Below are positions 30,242 through 36,139 of a DNA stretch of 36,139 nucleotides, one piece after another. Below the pieces are notes generated by a model. It saw only the letters and a program-made list of their open reading frames with translations. It ran no database searches and was not told the origin of the DNA. Position 1 is the stretch's first letter. Every line of letters begins with the position of its first letter. The DNA comes from an uncultured Rhodospirillales bacterium (lineage in GTDB: Bacteria; Pseudomonadota; Alphaproteobacteria; Acetobacterales; Acetobacteraceae): contig CAIPLM010000239.1 in NCBI GenBank assembly GCA_903865895.1, positions 1 to 36,139 on the forward strand, read 5' to 3'. The translations under genes were made by a program, and so were the position numbers.

Positions 30242-32575
30242 CTACCACCTCAGCCGCAGCGCGCCGAACACCTGGTGGACCGAGTAGCTCGCATTGCTAT
30301 CCCCGGAGAACAGGGCATTCGAGTACTGCGCGGCATTCACCTGCGTGCCGTAGTCCTTGTAGTTCAGGCGCTCGAACGTGTAGCCGAACCAGAGCGAGGC
30401 GTTGGGCATGATCTGGTATTCAGCCCGCAGCGAGAGGCTGTTCAGCATCGACTTCACATCCGGGATCGGCGAGAGCTGCAGCGCCGCCGTGCCGGCGGGG
30501 ACGAAGGAGTAGATGCCGCCATTGGCGATCGAGTAGGCATTGCGGCCAAGCGAGAAGGTGTAGTCGGCCGTCACCTTCAGATCGTCGCGCGCCTGCCAGT
30601 CGAGCGATGCACCGGCGGTATGGGTTTCGTCCATATTATGGCCGTTCCACACGCCGTTGCTGAGGCAGGGCGCGGGCCCGGTGTTCAGGGTCGTGCCGCC
30701 GCCGTTGCAGGCGGCGTTGGAGACGGCGCTGGCCTGGCTGAAGAACAGCATCTGGTAGGTGTAGTAGCCGTGCAACTGCACGTCATGGCTGATCCGGTAG
30801 GAGATGTCGGGGCCGATGTTGATGTTGTTGTTGTCGCGCAGGCCAAGCGCCGAATTCGGATAGTGGTCGAAAGCGGTGCGCCCGATCAGCGTGGTGGTCA
30901 GCTTCGGGGAGAGTTCGAGGTCCAGCGTGCCCTTGAACTCATCGCGCACCCGCGAGGCTTGATAGTAATTCACGAAACGGAAGAACTCGTTCTCGTTCAC
31001 CCCGAGGCCGTTCACCCAGGGATTGTTGCGGCTGTAGTTGCTGGCCAGCCGGTCTTCATGCGTATAGCCCAGGCTGCCGAATACGCCTTCTGTGAGCGTG
31101 CTGCGCACTTTGGCATTGATGGTGTTCTGGGTGATGAGGTTGGTATCGGCGTAGTTGCGTTGGGTCGTCTCATAGGCATAGCCGAGCATCAGCTTGGTCT
31201 GGGGGGTTACCCGGTAGCCGCCTTGCAGTTCGAATGACTGGTGCTGGTAGTTCAGCGGCATGTTGTAGGGCGTGATCGGCGCAGCCGCGAAGGCATCCTG
31301 ATAGTACTGCTTGTAGGCATTCCGCGGCGTCAGGTTGCGGCGATCGTCCAGCGTATAGGCGAGCCGCACATCGGCCCCGGCGAAGGGCTGTGAGGTGACG
31401 GCACCGTTGAGGTGCACCGTCTGGATCGACCCGTCGAGGTTGCTGGAAGGCGCTGGCAGACTGGCGAAGTTGGCATTCCCCGTGCCGGCCACGTAGGGCG
31501 AATTCTGCATCATCAGGCCGTACTGCAGGTTGAGGTTCACCCGCGTGGTCGGCGTGACGTTCATGGCGAACTGGCTCTTCAACTGATGAGCCGAGTTCGA
31601 CGGCGGTAGGGAGTAGATCGACACGATATTGGGCGAGCCCGCGGCCGCCGTCGCCGCGCTACCGGTGGCGCCCGTGCCGGCGGAGAACTGGAACGGGTTG
31701 GCCAGGTTCAGCGAGGCGACATTGTCGCGGAAGTTGTGGAAGGTGTAGCCGAACATCAGTTGCATCCCGCGACCATTATATTGCGCGGAGATGTCGTAGC
31801 GGTCGGTGTCGTAGTCGATCGGTTCGGCGAAATAGGCCAGCGCGCTCGACGTGATATTGCCATTCCCCGCAATCGGGCTCGGCGCGCCAAGAATGGCCAG
31901 CGAGTTCTCCTTGAAGCCCTCCCGATGCTCATGCCGCAGGCCGGTCTGCACCAGCCAGTCGCCATATTGCACCTTGCCGGTCGCCGTCATCGCCTCGCGC
32001 CGTGAGTAGATGTCCTCCACCTGGAGCAGCGGCGCGACGGTGGTGGCGTTTTTCACGCTGCCGGGCGCAACGCCGGCCACCAGGGCGCCGGATTTCCCCC
32101 AGATGCTGTGAAAGGAGTTGGACTGGAAGTCGGTCATGCCGTTGTAGGTGAAGTTCAACCCCCACCGGCCCTGCTGACCGAACTTGAGCGAGGCGGACCT
32201 GGTATCCTGCCCGAGGTCATAGGCCTCAGCGTCAAAATAGAAGGTTTCGCCGGAGTCCCAGGCGTCGCCGCCGCGGAAGCGGAAGGCGCCGAGGGCCATC
32301 ATGCCCCGGTCAACCATCCCGTTCAGCCGCCCGTAGCGGACGCCGACATTGCTTTGCCAGCCGCCGCCGATCACCACTTCCCCCTGGTAGGGCGCCACCG
32401 GTGGCGCGATTGGCGTCAGCGGCAGGGTGGTGATCTGGTTGTGCGACGTCGGCGGGGCCGCCGGCGTGGTGGGGGCGTTGGCGAGGTCGAAGTCATCGTC
32501 GTCAGCCAGTGCCGCGAAGGGCACCAGGCAGGCGGCGATGGCCGCGGCGAACCTCAGGGAGCGTGTGCGTTCCAT
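30242..32575 (-). CDS. MtrB/PioB family outer-membrane beta-barrel protein
   Basis: This is a 777-residue outer-membrane protein with a signal peptide (residues 1-24, cleaved after AALA), an Asp-rich and Pro/Thr-rich N-terminal stretch, and then long alternating amphipathic strands typical of the 26-28-strand MtrB/PioB porins. The last residues, HQVFGALRLRW, form a closing strand with a terminal aromatic residue. MtrB-type barrels wrap around a multihaem MtrA cytochrome and let electrons cross the outer membrane. The N-terminal CXXC motif known in Shewanella MtrB is absent, and the only mature cysteines are a pair in an extracellular-looking loop (NAACNGGG and APCLSNG). GGAGGGGAG precedes the ATG. 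It is the last gene of the four-gene cytochrome operon, 18 bases after the decahaem gene. Confidence 0.92.
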   Translation of the reverse strand: MERTRSLRFAAAIAACLVPFAALADDDDFDLANAPTTPAAPPTSHNQITTLPLTPIAPPVAPYQGEVVIGGGWQSNVGVRYGRLNGMVDRGMMALGAFRFRGGDAWDSGETFYFDAEAYDLGQDTRSASLKFGQQGRWGLNFTYNGMTDFQSNSFHSIWGKSGALVAGVAPGSVKNATTVAPLLQVEDIYSRREAMTATGKVQYGDWLVQTGLRHEHREGFKENSLAILGAPSPIAGNGNITSSALAYFAEPIDYDTDRYDISAQYNGRGMQLMFGYTFHNFRDNVASLNLANPFQFSAGTGATGSAATAAAGSPNIVSIYSLPPSNSAHQLKSQFAMNVTPTTRVNLNLQYGLMMQNSPYVAGTGNANFASLPAPSSNLDGSIQTVHLNGAVTSQPFAGADVRLAYTLDDRRNLTPRNAYKQYYQDAFAAAPITPYNMPLNYQHQSFELQGGYRVTPQTKLMLGYAYETTQRNYADTNLITQNTINAKVRSTLTEGVFGSLGYTHEDRLASNYSRNNPWVNGLGVNENEFFRFVNYYQASRVRDEFKGTLDLELSPKLTTTLIGRTAFDHYPNSALGLRDNNNINIGPDISYRISHDVQLHGYYTYQMLFFSQASAVSNAACNGGGTTLNTGPAPCLSNGVWNGHNMDETHTAGASLDWQARDDLKVTADYTFSLGRNAYSIANGGIYSFVPAGTAALQLSPIPDVKSMLNSLSLRAEYQIMPNASLWFGYTFERLNYKDYGTQVNAAQYSNALFSGDSNASYSVHQVFGALRLRW

Positions 32576-32593
32576 TGTCGTTTCTCCCCTCCG

Positions 32594-33538
32594 TCAGCGT
32601 GTGAACCACATGCCGGCGGGGCTGTTGGAGCCGTGAATTTGCGAGTGGCAGTTGACGCAGCCGCGGGCGAAGGCACGGAAGTTGGTGCTGATCGCGCCGT
32701 TGAAGCCGGTCTTCCCAGGCAATTGCTGGCCGCTCTGCGGGTTGGCCTGGTGGCCGGAGTTGGAGTGGCACTCCTGGCAGAGATAGGGCGAGCGCTGCGC
32801 GAGCAGGCGCGGCTGGTTGGAGCCGTGCGGCGTGTGGCAGTTCATGCAGTTCTCACGCACCGGCTGGTGTTCCCAGGCGAGCGGGCCGCGCTTCTCGGCA
32901 TGGCAGTTGTAGCAGGTCTCGTTGACCGTCAGTTCCTTCAGCAGCTTCGGCCCGGCCGAGCCATGCGGGTTGTGGCAATCCGAGCAGGCAACCTTGCCTT
33001 CGCGGATTGGGTGGTGGGAGAAGCGGAACACTTGCGAGCGCTGCTCGGCATGGCAGGTGAAGCACTTCTCGGCTTGCGAGAGTTTCACCAGCACGGGGTC
33101 TTTGCGGACATGCACGGTGTGGCAGTTGTTGCAGGCGGCGTCGTTGTTGGCGTGCTGGCTGCCCTGCCAGTTCATCCGCGCACCGGACTGGTGGCAGGAG
33201 AGGCAGACCTCATTGCGCGCCGCGGGCGGCGAGGCGTTCGGCCCCTTGAACAGCACGGAGGGCTTGTTCGACCGTGCTGCCACGTGATCGCCGCTGGCGC
33301 CGTGGCAGGACTCGCAGCCCATCTGCCCGAAGGGCGAATGGGCATCGCCCTTCGTGGCGTGCGGCGTCTGCAGGATCGGGTTCACCTTGGCGTCGTCATG
33401 ACACTTCAGGCAGGTGGCGGGCCCGCCGGTGGCGAAGGTCGCCGGCTGGGCTGGGGTCGGCTGCTGCGCGTTTGCGCCACCCGCGGAGAATGCGAGGAGC
33501 AGTGCGCCGAGCACCCCGGTGATTGTGAGTTTCCTCAT
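32594..33538 (-). CDS. Decahaem c-type cytochrome, MtrA/PioA/DmsE family
   Basis: This is an exported cytochrome of 314 residues (signal peptide about 1-24, ending ANA). Ten CXXCH haem sites begin at residues 43, 75, 112, 136, 159, 185, 209, 231, 254 and 294, the full MtrA/DmsE count. Many extra histidines (for example HHPIREG, HNPHGSAG, HTPHGSNQP) would serve as distal ligands. Such proteins are rod-shaped and insert into the MtrB barrel to move electrons between periplasm and cell surface. There is no long N-terminal extension like that of PioA, so the plain MtrA/DmsE type fits better. Direction of flow (metal reduction, DMSO reduction or Fe(II) oxidation) cannot be told from the protein. 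It starts 28 bases after the preceding cytochrome gene. Confidence 0.95.
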   Translation of the reverse strand: MRKLTITGVLGALLLAFSAGGANAQQPTPAQPATFATGGPATCLKCHDDAKVNPILQTPHATKGDAHSPFGQMGCESCHGASGDHVAARSNKPSVLFKGPNASPPAARNEVCLSCHQSGARMNWQGSQHANNDAACNNCHTVHVRKDPVLVKLSQAEKCFTCHAEQRSQVFRFSHHPIREGKVACSDCHNPHGSAGPKLLKELTVNETCYNCHAEKRGPLAWEHQPVRENCMNCHTPHGSNQPRLLAQRSPYLCQECHSNSGHQANPQSGQQLPGKTGFNGAISTNFRAFARGCVNCHSQIHGSNSPAGMWFTR

Positions 33539-33566
33539 GATCCGAGCATCCTTTGGCGACAGGAGG

Positions 33567-34547
33567 TCATTTTTTCACCGCGACGAAATCAGCGGCACCC
33601 GAGCCGATCGCGAGCGTCCGCTCGAAGGAGACGTAGTGGAAGCGCTTGGCGGTGTGGCCGGAATGGATCGCGATCGCGACCTGGTAGAGGCCGCCCTGCT
33701 GGAAATCGATCGGGCCGCCGCCGGCCATCTTGCCGCTCAGCGTGACCGACCAGTTGCCGGCCGAGCCGCTTGCCTCGGCGCTCGCGCGGGACGGCGCGGT
33801 TTCCTGCCGCTTGTCGAACACGGTGCCGGAGACCGCGCTGGCGGGCGCGCCCGGGTTCAGCTTGGCCTGCCAATATTCCAGCACGTAGCCGTCGGCCTTC
33901 AGCTTGGCGAGATCGGCGTCCGGCTTCAGCGCGTCGCCGCCGCCCTGGCGGGTCAGCTTGGCGTGGGTGCGCGGCAGATACTTGGTGCGGTTGGCGCCGG
34001 CGGCGCTGGGCATGGAGGCCGCATCGTCGTGGCAGGCGGCCCAGCACCCGGTCCGGGTCGCCTCGGAGGCAGCCTTCGGGATGAACATCACCGTCACCTT
34101 GGTGGCGGTCGCGGGGTCCTGCTTGGCGTCGGGCTGGGTGCCCTCCTTGAACTCGATATGGACGAGGAGGTTGGTGCCGTCATTGGCGAACTTCACGGTA
34201 GCGGGAATGGAGCCCGGCTTGCCCGCAATCGGCGTCGGCTCGATCGATGGCTTCTCGCCGGTCTTGAAGACGCGCTTCTGCCCGGTGACGATTTGCGGAC
34301 CCATGTCCTTCTCTTCACCGATATGGCAGGTGTCGCAGTTCTTGCCCTCGGTGCGGAACGACTTGGCGCCCGACATCTCACTCTCGGTCAGCGCCCATTC
34401 GTAGGAGGACTGGCCGGGGTAGAAGAGCACGATGTCCTTGCCGGGCACCGAACCCCAGTCCACCGCCGCGCGGGCCGGCGGCGCCGAAAGGGCGAGGGCC
34501 CCGAGGCCGGCAGCGGCCACGAACCCGAATGCTGAGCGTTTCATCAT
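33567..34547 (-). CDS. Periplasmic cytochrome with ethylbenzene dehydrogenase-like haem domain, CXXCH and CXXXCH motifs
   Basis: This is a 326-residue exported protein (signal peptide ending ARA before AVDW at about 27). A haem c motif, CDTCH, is at 71-75 in the N-terminal segment. The rest resembles the immunoglobulin-like haem domain of ethylbenzene dehydrogenase gamma subunits and cytochrome c-552/DMSO-reductase-like proteins: VHIEFKEGT, VTVMFIPKAA, then GCWAACHDD at 167-175 and a C-terminal VAIAIHSGHTAKRFHYVSF. The motif CWAACH has three residues between the cysteines, an atypical haem attachment site. Its place between the NapC-like and decahaem genes suggests that it relays electrons across the periplasm, in the role of small tetrahaem or FccA carriers elsewhere. 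The exact family is moderately certain. Confidence 0.8.
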   Translation of the reverse strand: MMKRSAFGFVAAAGLGALALSAPPARAAVDWGSVPGKDIVLFYPGQSSYEWALTESEMSGAKSFRTEGKNCDTCHIGEEKDMGPQIVTGQKRVFKTGEKPSIEPTPIAGKPGSIPATVKFANDGTNLLVHIEFKEGTQPDAKQDPATATKVTVMFIPKAASEATRTGCWAACHDDAASMPSAAGANRTKYLPRTHAKLTRQGGGDALKPDADLAKLKADGYVLEYWQAKLNPGAPASAVSGTVFDKRQETAPSRASAEASGSAGNWSVTLSGKMAGGGPIDFQQGGLYQVAIAIHSGHTAKRFHYVSFERTLAIGSGAADFVAVKK

Positions 34548-34562
34548 GATCTCGGCTCCCTT

Positions 34563-35195
34563 TCAATCGACATCGAAATTGTCGCTGTCCTTCGCGGGCT
34601 TCTCGCTCGGCGGCAGCTTGTGGGTGATGCCCTTGTGGCATTCGACGCAGTTCTGATCTTTCTTCGCGCCATCGGTGTGCGAGACACGGGCGCTCGGCTT
34701 CTGCTCGTCGAGCAGCATTCCGCTGTACTGGTGGCAGTGCTTGCACTCGCGGGCATTGGTGGCGGCGAACTTGGCCCAGACGTGCTTGGCGAGTTCGGGG
34801 CGCTCGCGCTCAAGCGCCTCACCGGTGTTGATGCCGCGGAACAGGAAGGCGTAGATCTCGGTGATGGTCGAGACCTTGGCGACGAACTCGTCGATCAAGT
34901 CGTACTGCGGCACATGGCAGTCTGGGCAGCCGACGCGCACGCCGTGCCTGTTGCTGTAGTGGACCGACTTCTTGTACTCTTCGTACACCGTGTCCCGCAT
35001 GATGTGGCAGGTGATGCAGAACTCGGTGTGGTTGGTGTGCTCGATGATTTTGACCCACGAACCCATCGCCACCAGGCCCGCGACCCCGCCGATTGCCAGA
35101 AGTGTCAATGACTTCCAGTATTTACCGGCGCACGCGAACAGCCGCCGAATGAGTCCCGGCTGTTTCCCCGCCGGCATCGCTGCCTGGTCGCTCAT
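34563..35195 (-). CDS. NapC/NirT family tetrahaem cytochrome c (CymA-like quinol dehydrogenase)
   Basis: This is a 210-residue inner-membrane cytochrome. One N-terminal membrane anchor (about 28-48, LTLLAIGGVAGLVAMGSWV) is followed by a periplasmic domain with four CXXCH haem sites at residues 60, 90, 151 and 183. This is the NapC/NirT/CymA plan. Such proteins take electrons from quinol and pass them to periplasmic carriers, or work in reverse in iron oxidisers. It is the first gene of the minus-strand operon; the next gene begins 15 bases after its stop. The ATG at 35195 is chosen because the anchor follows at the expected distance; its ribosome site is weak. No terminal reductase is encoded in the window. 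Confidence 0.94.
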   Translation of the reverse strand: MSDQAAMPAGKQPGLIRRLFACAGKYWKSLTLLAIGGVAGLVAMGSWVKIIEHTNHTEFCITCHIMRDTVYEEYKKSVHYSNRHGVRVGCPDCHVPQYDLIDEFVAKVSTITEIYAFLFRGINTGEALERERPELAKHVWAKFAATNARECKHCHQYSGMLLDEQKPSARVSHTDGAKKDQNCVECHKGITHKLPPSEKPAKDSDNFDVD

Positions 35196-35395
35196 GGCTG
35201 AATTCCATCACTAGCTCTTGGAGTGCTGGGTCCGCTGCACGTGCGCACCGGGCCATTCCTCCTGAAAAACGCGAATCTTTGATGGCTCAGTCTCCGCCCC
35301 GGCCTTACCGATAGGTAGAGCCAGCATTACGGAAAGTTTATCAGACCAGAATCTGGACCGGTGCGGTCCGCTCTCTCGGGTGCCCGTGGGCGGTG
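35196..35395. other. Leader/promoter region of the cytochrome operon
   Basis: This is a 200-base gap between the MocR-like gene and the NapC-like gene, both on the minus strand. It contains the inverted repeat GGACCG-GTG-CGGTCC (35355-35369), which could end the MocR transcript or be an operator, and beside it the smaller CCAGA-A-TCTGG (35346-35356). A strong AGGAGG appears in the leader on the minus strand near 35258-35263 with no well-spaced start codon. No convincing -35/-10 pair was recognised. Confidence 0.4.
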
Positions 35396-36139
35396 TCAGT
35401 CAGCGGCCACTCGGTCGTCTTGCCCGACCGCGGCGGCGTGGAATCGGGCGAAATTAGCGACGGCGGTGCCCGCTTCCTCTTCGGGCAGGCGGGCGAAGCC
35501 GAGCAGCAGCATCTTCGGCACCCGGGCTGCCAGTTCGGCTGCGATTGGCACGGGAAGTACGCAGGCAGGGATGCCGCAGTGCCGCGCCAATGTCGCCAGC
35601 CGCTCGGCACCGGCGAAGGTGGCGGGCGGGCGCCACGCCAAAGTCAGGCCGGCCGCCGCGCCGATCACCTGCCCACCCGGGAAGTTCGCCTGGAGCGCCG
35701 AGGCCAGCGCCTCGCGCCGTGCGCCGTAGATGCGGCGGATCCGCAGCAGATGCCTTGTATAGGCATCGCTCTCGATGAACTCATTGAGGACGCCGAGCCA
35801 GATACCCCCCGCCTCACCCTGCCCCGTTGCCCGCGCCGCCTCCGCCCGCTCGGCGAGGGAGGGGGGGACGACCAGGTAGCCGGTTGAGAGCCACGGCCGC
35901 AGAATTCCGCCGAAATCGCCGACATAGCAGACCCGCCCAGCCCGGTCCTCCGCCATCAAGGCGGGGCGGTGGTGGTGATCGTAGCGTAGGTCCCCCACGC
36001 GATCGATCTCGACGACATGCGCGGCCATGGCAGTGGCCCAGGCAAGAACCTCCTGCCGCCGCTCCGGCGCCAGCGTCGCACCGAGCGGATAGTGCCAGCC
36101 CGGCATCACCTGGAGCAGCGCCGTTGGCGTGCGCGGCAG
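35396..36139 (-). CDS. MocR-type (GntR/aminotransferase-like) protein, C-terminal part, degenerate PLP site (5' end outside window)
   Basis: The open frame runs off the right edge, and about 247 codons of the C-terminal, aminotransferase-like domain are visible. Typical blocks are MPGWHYPLGATLAPERRQEVL, then RVCYVGDFGGILRP, STGYLVVPPSL and MLLLGFARLPEEE. In working MocR and GabR proteins the first block is followed by EDDYDxEFRY and the second reads GTFSKxLxP. Here they read EIDRVGDLRY and GDFGGILRP, so the PLP-binding Asp, Tyr and the Schiff-base Lys all appear to be replaced (Lys site at 35906-35908 is GGA). The N-terminal winged helix would lie outside the window. It could be a regulator that no longer uses PLP. 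It is encoded upstream of, and in the same direction as, the cytochrome operon. Confidence 0.8.
   Translation of the reverse strand: MPRTPTALLQVMPGWHYPLGATLAPERRQEVLAWATAMAAHVVEIDRVGDLRYDHHHRPALMAEDRAGRVCYVGDFGGILRPWLSTGYLVVPPSLAERAEAARATGQGEAGGIWLGVLNEFIESDAYTRHLLRIRRIYGARREALASALQANFPGGQVIGAAAGLTLAWRPPATFAGAERLATLARHCGIPACVLPVPIAAELAARVPKMLLLGFARLPEEEAGTAVANFARFHAAAVGQDDRVAAD

Noticed and set aside
31660-31690. Ala/Gly/Thr low-complexity stretch in the MtrB-like protein
   Set aside because: It is a short flexible loop in an otherwise normal barrel and does not look like an expanding repeat.
32108-33745. A 545-codon plus-strand frame opposite the decahaem and MtrB genes
   Set aside because: It is a shadow of the cytochrome operon; the minus strand has ten haem motifs and good ribosome sites.
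35122-35256. Short minus-strand frame with AGGAGGAATG at its start, upstream of and overlapping the NapC-like gene
   Set aside because: The Shine-Dalgarno sequence is only one base from the ATG, too close to work, and the 44-residue product has no recognisable feature. It could still be a leader peptide.
1-36139. CRISPR arrays, tRNA or rRNA genes
   Set aside because: No regularly spaced repeats and no cloverleaf or rRNA-like stretch was noticed in a reading by eye.

Overview
The window looks like chromosomal DNA of a GC-rich alphaproteobacterium. The gene content (Liv-type transporters, GMC dehydrogenases, multihaem cytochromes) and a pair of AT-rich intergenic repeats would suit the Rhodospirillales/Acetobacteraceae. 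That placement is an inference from gene style; there is no rRNA or marker gene here to prove it. No tRNA, rRNA, CRISPR array, prophage or replication origin was seen.

Positions 1-10054 (+ strand) hold a branched-chain-amino-acid-type ABC importer (binding protein cut by the window edge, two permeases, two ATPases). It is followed by a D-2-hydroxyacid dehydrogenase, two closely similar GMC flavoprotein dehydrogenases flanking one small gluconate-2-dehydrogenase-subunit-3-like protein, and an amidohydrolase. Two copies of a palindromic AT-rich repeat sit at 2701-2846 (inside the liv operon) and 9077-9216. A minus-strand SDR (10057-10815) converges on the amidohydrolase at a perfect 13-bp hairpin.

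Positions 10962-23069 (+ strand) form a dense array of ten genes: an M20 amidohydrolase/deacylase, an MttB-family methyltransferase homologue, a PhoP/PhoQ-like two-component pair whose regulator apparently starts at ATT, a CocE-type hydrolase, a third GMC oxidoreductase, two related amidohydrolases, a Rieske ferredoxin and a protein with the full active-site set of fluoroacetate dehalogenases. Transporter, oxidoreductases and hydrolases together read as uptake and stepwise breakdown of small organic acids, amides or esters; the substrate is unknown. After a small hypothetical gene come mazE and a mazF broken by a 15-nt tandem duplication that carries a stop codon. A minus-strand DinB-amidase-SDR operon and a divergent third amidohydrolase of the same family follow.

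Positions 28488-36139 concern metals and electrons. A cupredoxin-like protein and an FTR1 iron permease lie behind a perfect 13-bp palindrome resembling a Fur-family operator. Next is a decayed IS3-type transposase remnant. Then a minus-strand operon encodes a complete trans-envelope electron conduit: a tetrahaem NapC/CymA-like quinol dehydrogenase, an unusual periplasmic cytochrome with one CXXCH and one CXXXCH motif, a decahaem MtrA/PioA/DmsE-like cytochrome and an MtrB/PioB-like outer-membrane barrel. The right edge carries part of a MocR-type regulator whose PLP-binding residues appear to be replaced.
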